Of a stretch of 64,000 nucleotides of DNA, positions 12,681-25,799 are shown piece by piece; positions within the stretch are counted from its first letter, which is position 1; every line of letters begins with the position of its first letter. The position numbers and the translations under genes are program-made. Origin of the DNA: Steromphala cineraria. Its lineage: Eukaryota; Mollusca; Gastropoda; Trochida; Trochidae. Where the stretch lies: positions 2,459,749-2,523,748 of the forward strand of contig OU744720.1 of assembly GCA_916613615.1 (NCBI GenBank), written 5' to 3'. The notes under the pieces are model-generated. The model was not told the origin of the DNA, did not search any database, and saw only the letters and a program-made list of their open reading frames with translations.

Positions 12681-13902
12681 GTGCTCAAAAGAAAGTATAC
12701 ACTGTGTTTGACCAAACATTGGGAACAAAGATACTTATTTATAGAAGTACCTTTGATTGATATTCATAGAACATTCAATTCAACGGAAAATGGTCACAAA
12801 GGGATTAAATGTCATTGCGACAAGTTGAAAGTTCTGTTTGAATGACACACAAGGACATGTACTATCATAATCTGAAATTCACACAAACAAGTTTACGCAT
12901 ATTGCAAAACGTTTACAAATTAATGTTGATCATAATTCTGAGAACCATAGGTGTCAAAAACATCAAGACAAGTTTACGCAGTCCAAACGTAAGCCGGCGT
13001 TTGACGTTTGACGTGACTGTTGCAATTATTGTAGCAGATATTGTGTCAGACCATTATCTGGCTATAGGTGACACTAGTAACCGTCATTTTTGTTGATAAA
13101 GATAGTCCCATAAGATGTCTATAGGATTCCTTTGCGGAGGACATATTAGCAACAGAAAAACAACTACGTTAGTCTTATGCAAAGTTTGTCAGGCTAGCTT
13201 GTGTTCTAGTGTTGGTAGACAATGCAACGAAGATATTGTGGGATAAAGGCAACAACAGGGTTCGCAAAAACATAATACCTGTAATTTCATACATTTTGGT
13301 CTAGTTTATCTATCTCAACCCTGCAAGGGACCAGCAAAGGTACAGGACGCAATGTTCAGTAGTGAAAATTGTCCGCCGACACATCTGTTAAGACGCGTTC
13401 GGCGATTATTTTTCTACAGTCAAAACCTACACTCATCTGTGAAAATTTAACATTGTTTATCACCCATGTTCCAACCTCTAACTCATCTGGTACATGTCAA
13501 CTAACGTCAACAATGTTTGAAGAGTCAGATAAAATTTGTGGTAGAGTCAATGTGCTCGAAGTTTCCTGCCGTAGACAAAGGTTTTAGCAATGACAGTGTT
13601 GTAATCTCCTTGTTTTACCTTTTTGACTATTGTCTTTCTCTCACTTGGAGTCAAACCTGGCACAATTATCGTGTTTTCTCTACTGCTGAGCTGCTAGGGT
13701 GTCCAGTTTACTAGCTTATACCATCAAAAGCATGTACCTTTTTTGTTACATCAGAATAGGGAATTCGGATTTTACGTCATACGTTAACTAATATTACAGA
13801 AAAGAACTAACTTGTGAAACTTTTCTCACCACTATTTTTAACTTCATTCGTATTGTGTATTCCTAAGCCAAGTTGTTGAGTGTATACTTTCTTTGGGGGC
13901 AC
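12681..13902 (-). mobile_element. Tc1-like DNA transposon, inactive
   Basis: The element is 1,222 bp long and bounded by imperfect terminal inverted repeats. The left end begins GTGCTC and continues CAAAAGAAAGTATACACT; the right end is AGTGTATACTTTCTTT followed by GGGGGCAC. A TA dinucleotide lies immediately outside both ends (12679-12680 and 13903-13904), as expected for Tc1/mariner insertion. Length, ends and TA target all fit the superfamily, and the minus strand holds transposase remnants in the expected order. The ends have diverged from each other and the coding region is broken, so it is an old dead copy. Confidence 0.8.
13085..13760 (-). pseudogene. Tc1-family transposase remnant
   Basis: Minus-strand translation shows the DDE-transposase landmarks in order. 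FTDECRF (13423-13443) corresponds to the family's FTDESRF first-aspartate motif, followed after stops by RKNNRR-like residues. STNTRTQA (about 13196-13219) corresponds to the QDNARPHTA second-aspartate motif. NPIDILWDYL (13099-13128) corresponds to NPIEHLWD, the third catalytic position. About 97 bases separate the second and third sites, close to the 34-residue spacing of DD34E enzymes. Two catalytic positions are changed (D to T, E to D), and stops and frameshifts occur throughout, so no functional protein can be made. The N-terminal DNA-binding region is not clearly readable. The class is secure; the exact subfamily is not. Confidence 0.75.
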
Positions 13903-13904
13903 TA

Positions 13905-16860
13905 CTTTATATACCTACACTGGGACAAGCATGCCATCTTCATTCAGGAACGGTTAAAATCACTGGAGAATATCAACCTACAACACCCATGATTCCACTT
14001 TGAGTCTTTCAGATTGCATATTGATGGCGGTCTTAAATCGACTATACATAGGTTGTGCTTCAGGCATCAATACAAGACTCACACGGTCGATAAACACGTG
14101 TACTATTTGATAATGGTCTCCATGTGATACATTTTCTGTTAGTCACATGGTAACTAATTTGAACGAGTCTTATATCACCGACTTTACACATACTTAGGTC
14201 AATGTGAGGTGGATTTATCTTGGTCGCAATCAAGTTAAGTAAGTTGGAATACTCTGAAGCATCGATTTAAAAATTGGTTAATTTAATCTCCCTGTCCGAC
14301 TTAGTAAAGATTAAATATGGAATAAATGTGATTTATGTATCAAAACTGAGCTCATCTATACTTTTAAGTTATTTCAAGCCTTTACATACTTTTTGAAAAT
14401 CAATATATTAATGAGCACGTCCTTGATCAGGTAAATAATAATTAGATACAATTAGATATAACAAAACAACAAAGAAAGTAAAAGTAAATGAATTTGCGAT
14501 GGGAATTTAAACTATTCCATGAATCACGGAAATCAAACAATTTTAACAAGTTTTAATTCAGATTACATACTTAGAAAAGAACAAATATTGGTGAAAACAC
14601 GTTATAGAGACAAGATCAGCTTTTCGCAGTATTCTAAAATTTTGTAAAGTGGAATAAAGAGAATAACAAAAAATGGATGCAATGTTTATGTACCTTTATA
14701 CAAAACTAAGATAAAAGACAAAACTATCATTAAAATATATTTTAGAAAATTCCTTGCGATGAGAAGATAAGCCAAAAGAACCTTGTATTAGGCCAACGTG
14801 AAATGAATATTCCTTGTCATTCGTTTTTCCGTCACATTCCTCTTCTCGTTGTACAGTGCAGGATAACCACATGACTGACAAAGGGGATACTGCCGGGGGC
14901 GATGTTGGGCCCCTCTTTCTCCCTTCTAATGGGCAAAAGATGAGAAGCGCTGGTCGCTCAGGCTCGATGAGCGAGGAATGACAACACAATTTCAAGCTCC
15001 TCTGTAGTCAAGCAAGAACGCGGATTAAATTTACAAGATTGGAACACATGATTGGGTAGTTTGCTTTCAATCAGGGAGGCCAGCGCGGATAATCGGAAAT
15101 AAGTTTAAGTAATATTATCAAATTGCGTTGACGCGAACTACGCATATTTAAACAGTTGCAGATGACTTGATCGGAAAATCGAAACGGCTCTCAATATTTC
15201 TTCTCGGATGTGAAAGATTTTTTCATTTCATTGATTTTATATTTAATTATGAGCACGGAAACACTCGATTCGAAATATATTGGAACAGGATACCTTTTAT
15301 CTTGGTGTTGTGAGCTCCACACTGCTGAGAAGATATCAAGAGATTCTATTTGTGCCTGTGGCCTGTTGTGTAATAAAGCCCAGAATTAAATAGTAAAGAA
15401 ATGTTCACTTTACGAACCATGATGAGATAACGCTATTTGCCAAAAAGGCCAGAAAAACATTTGGTTTAGAGCTGCATACGCAATAACAAGCATTTCTAAC
15501 ATGGGTTGTTTGATAAGAGACTTTCCATACACACGTGATTCCTTGTTGTGATTTGAACGTCTAAATGTTACTAAGAAAAGGTTACCCAAAACCATCTGGT
15601 TTGAAGGGGAGTGTTTGTATATTTGTTCTAGGCCCCAGGTTAAGAAGACAAGCAACAAAAAACCATTTCATTATCTTCTTGGGCACAAGCATTTGGCGGA
15701 GTCACACTTGCCCTTCAATTCCAGCCCACTTAGCGCTCCTCGCTTCATCTCTGTTGTTATTTACATTCTTCCGGTGTTTATTAATAAAACTACTTAATCA
15801 CAATTCTTACCTGACCTGACGTATACCATTACACTGATGATGTCAAATGAATCGTGAGTAATGGAAAGTATGCTTCATGTGTTCCTTCAACGACACCGCG
15901 AGATTCCGAGTGGATCTCTACCAAGTATGAAGCTGGGCCAAGGTGAACAGGAAATCTTTCATGGTTTTGCGATTTCAGTCTCTGAAAAATGGGTTTTGTG
16001 AATAGACCGTATTCCCCGTTTCCGTGATCTGTCCACGTGATCTGTCCACGCCGACTAAAGCGCAAGAATACAAAAGTCGTTCAGTAACGATACTGAATGG
16101 ATGATCTTACTATGATTGATTTGTGGTGGTTTAGTGAAACAAGTCACTGTCTTGCTAACGAATTATACCCGACAAAAATAATAAGGGAATATTATTTTGA
16201 AATTATGAAAATTTGTATATTTTTTCATTGACCACCCAATGAAATATCAATTATAAAATTTATAGTATTCTAATATAGTTTAAAAGTAAAAAGAAACAAA
16301 ATCTGACAAAGATCGAAATAGCGAAAAAACGTTTTAAACTTTTATCTTCAATCTAAATAATCAAAAAATATAAACTTAAACATTGAGAAGGACTTTTATT
16401 ATATGATTCCATTCATATTGTGCTCTTTGTCACTAACTCTCGTTTTCTAATAAGTGCAAATAAGAAACTATTAATATAAAACAATTATGAGAATTTGATT
16501 TATCAAAATTCCAAAATCACGTTTTCCGATAATCTCTTTATTAGGTTGATAATCTTCCAAGTGAGGGGAAACTTGATTATTAGTTCACTTGAAACTCTCA
16601 AGAAATGATTTATTAGACATTCAATACCGGATGACAACACTTTTAACAAACCAATATTTGGAGTCAAACGACCTACTGTTTGCGTAATCATGATAGGTTC
16701 TGTTGAAGAAGGGTTTAAGCTAAGCGGTCTTCTATCAACTTGGCTTACGTCAGTGGCTGCTTTAACACCATGTTAATTAAGATCTTTTCAATTGAGCATT
16801 TGAGTAACAGGGTAAGCTATCGGCTCTTAAATGACAATAAGTGATTGACTAAACGACATG
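13905..16860. other. Non-coding stretch, no supported feature
   Basis: No gene or repeat is supported. Open frames of 60-99 codons (for example minus 14696-14995 and minus 15829-16065) lack recognisable motifs and overlap frames on the other strand. An AT-rich tract at 16.1-16.65 kb is unremarkable. Confidence 0.4.
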
Positions 16861-17270
16861 TGAGATTCAGGAGAAGCTCTCATTTAATCCGGCAGCCCCG
16901 GCTGCAATCGGAACAGATAGAATCGCATATCTCGAGTCAATATCTCAGTGCTACCGCCAACTATTACAGCGGGCTTAGTGGAATGGGGTAAGGAGCGTTG
17001 CCGCTGTTTGCTATGAATTAAGTTTGAGTGGCACCTTGGACTTTTTCCCACAGTAACTGGTAACTTGAGGACGACAAATTGACGCGAAGATTGGTAGTTA
17101 GGCTGATTCCGAGAGCCAGTAGGTCCTGATCGGAATCGCTCCAACATCGATGACCTGTCGCTTCCTCGGTGATTCCTACTGCCCCGCTCCCCACTGCTGG
17201 AGTAATTAATTCTTCCACCTGCGGGTTGTCAACGAGTCGAGACGGGATAGGCTGCACATTGCTGCAAAAA
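16861..17270. other. G+C-richer island with open minus-strand frames
   Basis: This 400-bp patch stands out from its AT-rich flanks. The minus strand carries two overlapping frames of 79 and 87 codons (17018-17257 and 16884-17147), and TTTTTTGCAG just upstream of the first resembles a splice acceptor. No domain is recognised, and neither frame is clearly favoured. A single exon of a host gene is possible but unproven. Confidence 0.25.
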
Positions 17271-20200
17271 ATACAGAGCGTTCTTCAAGCTTTTTGCGCA
17301 ATGTTTTTCTTTTGTAATAAAAAAACTCAAATTACTACATTTTGTTATTTTTGAGCGCACTGATATAAATCGTGAACCCTAGGAAAGTAAATTAAACTAA
17401 TTTAGTCAGTTATTATTTTGGAAGCGAAAATCAATGTCATTTATAGGTGTGAAACTTCAATGTTAGCCTTTTGGTATCGTACTCGTTGTGCTGTAAGCGG
17501 AAAATCTGGATGTGCTCTCACATAAATGCCAAAATGTTGCTCCGATAACAAATTCCGAATACTGTAAACACTGAATAAGTTTGATACAAGTTATTTCTCT
17601 GAATATAAGTAGATCTACGTGGATATTTCATAACTAAATAACTCACATAAAATTTACGGGAAATAATGTACGGTTAAGCGCTATAATCAGTCTGGTTCAT
17701 CAGAATGATACTGAAATGTTAAGGAAAGATAAAAGAAGATTTATAGGTGTAATGGACAGCATCGATGTAAGACAATACATCGTTTTCATTCATGTTGTGA
17801 TAAACTCCTTGCTTCTCAACACGGAAGCTGACTGCTCTGTACCAATCTATATTTATTGTAACCCTCAGTGTACGTGTTCTCAGCTTCGCCTTCAAGAACA
17901 GATAACTTTAATCACAGTTCAGAGAGACATCTCGACAAGGTTGTTAAGCTGAGATTTATCACAAATGAAATCGGCTCTTTAGGTGAAACACAAGTAAAAA
18001 GAAAGGGATTCTGATAAGTGCAGTGTTTAAACTTAAACTAGGGACTAATTGCCTGGAATACTTGGCAAGTCGAGTTACACGTCATTATAAGGTAGCAGTG
18101 CTATCGTCCGCCCCGCGCTCGGCTCTATCTGCTCTGATGGACTGCAGCAGACAGCCCAAACTTGATGTATGGTCTGCCGGTATCAAGTCGGCCATCGAGG
18201 CGGTCACCTGTACCGACATTTAACATTTCTCACAAATACCTACTGTGCCTAATTAAATACCTACGTTGCATTGCCTTTGATCCCTCTTACGGGGCTTCGA
18301 CCCCTGCGTAATGGTGTTGGGTTTGTTGGAACGCCAACATTCCGTAAAGAGCATTAGGTTATGATGATATATGTCTAACTGGGATCTCCTCCAGAAGTAA
18401 GCTTATCTTATATGTGTCAGGAAAACACATACTTCACATCATCAGATAATCAAAACTGAGTTAATAACTTGCCCAAGAAAGCAATATTATTCCTCAAATG
18501 TCGATTATAGATAAGAATGAATAGAAGTTTTTACGGCGTCTGTATTGGCTAGTCGATGATGGATATTGTTGGGCTGGAGTATCTCTGAAACTGCTCCTGA
18601 CATCGTTTCATTGATCAAAGAAGAAACTAGAGGTATTCAATTTCAGGGGGAAATTATATCTGCAGATGAAATTGTTTCGTCTGCACAGCACCTGTTTATG
18701 ATAGACTTTTATAATGATATTTATTAGGGATATTTTGACTAGCTGTAAGCCGCCCTGCTGTAAGAGACTCGAGGGATGATGTACGAACACTTCTAGTCTA
18801 TTCATCAACCTGAGCAGCCCATACAACAGCCAATTCCGCTCCAATTTCCAAGTTATAGTTCTATTACAACCTCTGCTGAACATAATTGGCACGCGGAAGC
18901 ATAATTTTGCTATGAATTTGTCTTTGCCATCAACAATGGCCCTGGTTTATATCATCACTAAGATCCTAGTGGCAGTGCTAGAAGAGGCTGGCGAGATGAG
19001 ATGTTATGGTCAGGGATTTAATGATGATGGACATCTGTAGGGGAAGCACTGAGTATCTGATGTGCTTTAAGCATCCTGTCATTACTGCCAGATAGCCGGT
19101 GGTCATCCGTGTTAGCCACTGGTGGTCCGCATAAATGTCGATGTGCCATTGTTTGTAGCAATTTCCATCACGACGTTCATTGACAAATAGATATTGGTAC
19201 AAGAGTGCATACATTGCCCCAGGTAGTTTCCCGGTGTTATATTGGAAAGAAGAATAGCATGGCGTCTCATGTAGCTACTTGAATACGACTTGCTGTACTT
19301 GTTTATTGTATACGATTGTGTACGCTAAAAGGTAGAGATTATTCAATATTCAGTGGTTAAAAGAAGTTTAAGATTTGAAACAATCAGCCCATTAATTTGT
19401 TAAAAGTACTGCAAGTATGTATTACAGACTGGTTTCAGGTGTTGGAAGAAGCGACTATCATATCTCCATACAGTGCTTTCATTGTACCTCAATAACTAAT
19501 GTTATGTCACCTTTTCTGGAGGACGTCCTCACCATGATGCAAATGGTTGCTCTACAGAAGATGTCAACGATGTTGTAAAAGTCTTATTGTTGGGGTTTCT
19601 AGTTCTAACAGACTATTTATGAAGTTTCTAGTATGATAAAAGTTTTGTAAACCGTGATAGCCAAGGAAAGTAGTCCAAATGGTTGAATAACATGATATGT
19701 ATGAAAGGTTGTGACAGTCTAATTGTAAGAACCCTAGTGTGAAGAAAGTAGGTATAATGTTCCAGGACTCGAATACCTAAAGAAAATGAGCGGAATCAAA
19801 GAAAGATAATACAGCAAGAGGCAGATGAAGCACGGAAGACTTGTACAAGCAGACATGGCGCTTCCGAGCCTAGCAGCTAGAGGAGAAGAATAAAGGTGTT
19901 TTCATCTCGCTCAAAGATAGACCCCTAATGTGAACTAATTACATCTGTTGTGATCAGAAATGGCCCCAGCTGGAGAGGGTGGCTTAAACAATGTCCGGAG
20001 CAGTATTGTTGAGGGGAGAGAGCAGAGTTCTGTCCGATCACGTCTAGGTGCACTCCCTGTGCTTTCATCTCCAGCTCTTTGTTGTAGGAAAGGTCACTCT
20101 CTCTCGCCCATCTCCACACGAGACATTTGTCTACTAAAGGTTTTAACAACACAATACACTTGGAATCTTTTGTTTGTTGGTATTTAATGGACGTCAACAT

Positions 20201-23200
20201 CCCTTTAGAAATAAAATAAATTATTCTTCGCTTTGTTCTGAGCTTTTATGTCAGTACATTACATAGACGAAATGGTCTTCTTTCTGGAGAGGCAGAGATG
20301 CAGACTTTAGAGGAGAGTAACAAATATACTTACTTGTACATTTCGAAACCTTTGAATGTACATTAGTTTTGAAATGTCAGAATGAAACGAAAGCTTCATC
20401 CAATTAAATCAATGTTTACTTTCTTAAACTAAAAAGACATATATTCCAGATGAAGTTTGTACCAACTGACTGTTTATGAGCAACTTCTTCACAAGACAAT
20501 TCTCACCGAGTCACCCTCTACCTGTCGCTGTACCGCTGATGAAACACAGGAAAGCGCTTAAGAAACAGCTGTTAACACATTGCTATATAAACACATCTTA
20601 CCTTTCCAAATTGACTTGTTTATTTGAAATCAAGATACAAAAAGAAATAAACCTGAAATTGCAAGTACGACAGGCAAACGTTAAAAACGAGGGAAGATAA
20701 AAAGATCATTACGCGTGGTTGTAGGATTTTTGAGATTTGATTAGAATTGGTAGCTCTCTGACTATTTCCGTCCCATGCAGCGTGCTTGTGTTCACGTAGT
20801 AGAGGCTGTATCTCTCGCCACATCAGGAAGCGCTTTACCCTCTATTCGTAGTTCTTCTCTCTTTACTCTGCGGTAATCCAGCGTCTCTGTAGACCACATA
20901 TTCCCGGATACGCCGTGATCTCTTGTCCCTCTAAACCACAGACGTTTATGGATTAGATCTGTAATTCAGTGTCCCTTTAGAGCTGAGAATACTCTGACAC
21001 CGAGACATCATGTCTCTATATAAACAAGGCCATCATTGGCATCATGTGTGCTGCACGTTCCTTTCTGTAGCAGCATACTGCCTTCTGGCGGCAAACTTAT
21101 TCAAGTCATGACAAAAAGGAATATTTTGCGCTTGTTGTCTCAACAATGACCACTTGAAGATACTGTTGCTAATCTGTAAAACATGGTTAATCCCTTCTCC
21201 GAGCCAGGCAGCACTCACGACTTCACCATCTCTCAGATGTCCAGTGATCTCCTTCTAGAGGAGGGCCACCATACACAGCTTCAACACGCTCATACTTCAC
21301 TCTTCTTCTGTCAAGGCTTGTTTATTTTTTTGCAACAAATTATTACTTTCAAAACTTACATGATCCTTTCGTCACGTTTCTGCGGATTTCACGTCAGAGA
21401 ACCTGCTTTGCAATGAGATTCATAAAGATATCTACGAATCAATTGTCGGCAACAGCGTACAGGTTTGCAAACTAAATTGATACCATCGACAAATATCTTA
21501 ATCATACGGAATTCACATTTTCTTCTGTGTCATGTTAAAACATTTAAAAGTCATTTTTTCATAAACCGTTTTTATATATAAATATTATAAATATTAAATA
21601 TATTTTTCTAAGCAATAAACTATTTCCATGCGCTTAATATGTTTGTGAAGCATACAATGTCACCTGACTGTAGATAAACTTTCGAAACTAAATATTTGAT
21701 ATGAAATGTATACAAAGAACATTACAGGGGGTCGATACAATGAACAGATGTGAATAACACGACACAATACCAGGGAAACGTCGATAGCCTATCGACAGCA
21801 AACTTCTCTTTTTGATTATATTGAACAGTTGAATAGGAAGAATAAAGAGCAACATTGCGTATGTTGTAAAGAGATTTACTCGTCTCTGTTAACGGTATAG
21901 AGTTGATTTCACGGGCAGATTGCGCCAGTCTGACATGTTACCACGTTAGGTCTGGATATCATCATGTTACCTATGGTCGAGATGACGTGTCAAGGGTGAG
22001 AGAGACTCCTGAAGCAGTCCATAGTCAGGAGTGTTCCGTCCTCTAGCGGCACTTCCTGTCATATGCCGTCGCATCGGCTATGCATAATATATGTGTGGTT
22101 TTTCAAGTATGTAAGAGAAATATGTCAAATATTTAACATATTTCACAACAAAGCAGCGTAAAGTTGACATTCTTTCGTTTGGTCGTGAACCCACGAGAAA
22201 TCTAACTTAATACTACATACGTTATGATTGCTCTGATCAAGGATTTTGAGGGGTATTAAAGTCCTTTCTCAGCTGATAAAGGTACATCTGTTCTTAGTAT
22301 TTATAAATCTGTATGCCTTGGTGCAGAAAAGTATGGCAATTGTTACTGATTTCAATAAATATCTGATAATTTCATTCATCATATTTCTTTGATCTCAGAA
22401 TTGGAAAGGACTCATCACATGTTGCTTTCAATCTTCAAGTAATCTCTGCACTCTGTTGATGTATAAACCCACCCAGCACGATGTTGTCAGGCCAAATTAA
22501 AAATGGCTCGATTTCTACTGGGCAGTCTTACTCGTGAATCATCTCATCTTGCAGGAAATGTTTAACACCACTATACATTTCCACTTCAAATTAAATTCCA
22601 ATTCGATGTGAATATTTCGCGAGGACCCATGGCATGTTATACAATTACTCCCCACAAGTTCAAGAATAGACTCTTCACCAGTATTACTGTCATTGAAGCA
22701 GTGACCGAGACAACTCTGTCCACCCAAGCACGTTAATCTCATTTAAAGCGCTGGTATAAATCATTTACAGATTTCGTGTGGACAGCCTGGACGCACTAAG
22801 CTTACAGTTGCTTCAACACTTCTCCTAATAGACGCCCTGGTGGACGCTTGGGTCTTTGTTGCTCTCCATCCCTTCTCTACATCGATCCATCCTGTAACCT
22901 TGTGTTACACTCACGCTCATCTTAGTCCGACAAATCAAAATGTGCGACCTTTTTTTCATTTGTACTTTTGAAATCAGACGTTTGTGGTGTTTGTGTATCA
23001 TCATGTGTCATCAATAAAACACGTTCATCTTTACAGTTGGAAAAATAATTTATACGATGTGAACAACAAGTGTTAAACGTTATTTACAGGTGGTATATAT
23101 GATCATTGAATAATTAATTAACATGGCGTAGAAATGACAAATTCTTACTCTGTATGCTACATAAGGTTATTAAAAACAGACAACCAACCATTCTCCCAGT

Positions 23201-23820
23201 ATTGTTAGCACTCTTTTGTTGCGATCTAATGTCGTGGATTGCACCTCTGTAATCCTATTGCTATTACGACATCCAGTTGAATGTTATAAAAGTTTGAATC
23301 AATAATGTGGTAATCGGTTATTATCAGTAATAATTGAAAGTCGGTTACCCAAATACATGTTATTTGGGAACTCATTTTAAGAGGACATATTCACTGTAAA
23401 ATAGACGATGGCGCGTGTAAAATTTGAACAAACTATGATATGTTTTATCTATTTTTTGGACGAATAAGAATTAAACCAAATATTGGAAAAGGAATACATA
23501 TTGCAATGTGGACATGTCAGTTCAGGATACAGTGAGGGAGAACATATTCCTGATAGACAGCTACTGATTCAGACTATGAAAGGGCAACTCTCCCCAGCCT
23601 CTACAGACTATTGATGTGGTAATAAATAGTCTGCTCTCGAGTCTCCAAAACTAGCTAATCCGTCTCCAATCAATTCATTAAATTGCCTTATGTTATCGAA
23701 TTCACTGGATTTCCTTTCACAATTTCCTACTTGAAAACTATATTGGTGATCGATCTTGTGACTCCTTGCGCAATAAGTGTCACATAACCGACCACATGGA
23801 CCTCTGAGACTGATGGTAAC
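17271..23820. other. Non-coding stretch, no supported feature
   Basis: I see no supportable gene, RNA gene or repeat family in this long tract. G+C-richer islands at about 18.09-18.22 kb and 19.96-20.12 kb hold short plus-strand frames of 66 and 75 codons without recognisable content. 21.53-21.62 kb is a very AT-rich run. Confidence 0.35.
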
Positions 23821-25799
23821 ATACTCACTCTGTGCTCTGCAGATGCTAACATACTCACTATGTGCTCTGCAGATGGTAACATACTCCCTATGTGCTCTGC
23901 AGATTGTAACATACTCACTATGTGCTCTGCAGTTGGTAACATTCTCACTCTGTGCTCTGCAGGTGGTAACATTCACATTCTGTGGTCTGCAGATGGTAAC
24001 ATGCACACCCTGTGTTCTGCAGATTGTAACATACTCACTATGTGCTCTGCAAGTAGTAACATACACACTCTGTGCTCTGCAGATGGTAACAGACTCACTA
24101 TGTGCTCTGCAGATGGTAACATACTCATTCTGTGCTCTGCAGATGGTAACATGCTCACTATGTGCTCTGCAAATGGTAACATGCTCACTCTGTGCTCTGC
24201 AGATGGTAACATACTCACTATGTGCTCTGCAGATGGTAACATACTCACTCTGTGCTCTGCAGATGGTAACATACTCACTATGTGCTCTGCAGATGGTAAC
24301 ATACTCACTCTGTGCTCTGCAGATGGTAACATACTCACTCTGTGCTCTACAGATGGTAACATACTCTCTATGTGCTCTGCAGATGGTAACATACTCACTC
24401 TGTGCTCTGCAGATGGTAACATACACACTCTGTGCTCTGCAGATGGTAACATACACACTCTGTGCTCTGCAGATGGTAACATACACACTCTGTGCTCTGC
24501 ATGTGCTAACATACTCACTCTGTGCTCTGCAGGTGGTAACATTCACACTCTGTGATCTGCAGATTGTAGCATGCACACTCTGTGTTCTGCAGATGGTAAC
24601 ATACTCACTATGTGCTCTGCAAGTAGTAACATACACACTCTGTGCTCTGCAGATGGTAACATACCCACTCTGTGCTCTGCAGATGGTAACATACTCACTA
24701 TGTGCTCTGCAGATGGTAACATAACACTCTGTGCTCTGCAGGGGGTAACATTCACACTCTGTGGTCTGCAGATGGTAACATGCACACCATGTGCTCTGCA
24801 AGTAGTAACATACACACTCGGTGCTCTGCAGATGGTAACATACCCACTCTGTGCTCTGCAGATGGTAACATACTCACTATGTGCTCTGCAGATGGTAACA
24901 TACTCACTCTGTGCTCTGCAGATGGTAACATACTCACTATGTGTTCTGCAGATGGTAACATACACACTCTGTGCTCTGCAGGTGGTAACATTCACACTCT
25001 GTGGTCTGCAGATGGTAACATGCACACTCTGTGTTCTGCAGATGGTAACATACTCACTATGTGCTCTGCAAGTAGTAACATACACACTCTGTGCTCTGCA
25101 GATGGTAACATACCCACTCTGTGCTCTGCAGATGGTAACATACTCACTATGTGCTCTGCAGATGGAAACATAATCATTCTGTGCTCTGCAGATGGTAACA
25201 TGCTCACTATGTGCCCTGCAAATGGTAACATACTCACTCTGTGCTCTGCAGATGGTAACATACACACTCTGTGCTCTGCAGATGGTAACATACTCACTCT
25301 GTGCTCTGCAGATGGTAACATACTCACTCTGTGCTCTGCAGATGGTAACATACACACTCTGTGCTCTGCAGATGGTAACATACACACTCTGTGCTCTGCA
25401 TGTGCTAACATACTCACTCTGTGCTCTGCAGGTGGTAACATTCACACTCTGTGATTTGCAGATGGTAACATACTCACTGTGTGCTCTGCAGGTGGTAACA
25501 TTCACACTCTGTGATCTGCAGATGGTAACATGCACACTCTGTGTTCTGCAGATGGTAACATACTCACTCTGTGCTCTGCAAATGGTAACATACTCACTCT
25601 GTGCTCTGCAGATGGTAACATACTCACTGTGTGCTCTGCAGATGGTAACATACTCACTCTGTGCTCTGCAGATGGTAACATACTCACTATGTGCTCTGCA
25701 GATGGTAACATACTCACTCTGTGCTCTGCAGGTGGTAACATACTCACTCTGTACTCTGCAGATGGTAACATTCTCACTCTGTGCTCTCCAGATGGTAAC
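23821..25799. repeat. Minisatellite, 66 units of 30 bp
   Basis: The unit joins ATACTCACT, C or A, TGTGCTCTGCAG and ATGGTAAC. The array spans exactly 1,979 bases, that is 66 units less a single base lost in the unit at 24721-24749. Most units differ by one to four substitutions. Variants recur in a set order (TTCACACTCTGTGGTC, then GCACACTCTGTGTTC, then CTGCAAGTAGTAAC), showing block-wise amplification of several units at a time. Because 30 is divisible by three and the unit lacks stops in four frames, 10-residue peptide repeats are open on both strands. That openness is not evidence of coding, and the one-base deletion breaks every long frame. Most units carry CTGCAG, a PstI site. Confidence 0.95.

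Noticed and set aside
17018..17257. 79-codon minus-strand frame with an acceptor-like TTTTTTGCAG upstream
   Set aside because: One weak splice signal and no recognised domain. Kept only as a possible exon island in the feature list.
23821..25799. CRISPR-like array
   Set aside because: The 30-bp units are directly contiguous with no unique spacers, and the surrounding sequence is eukaryotic.
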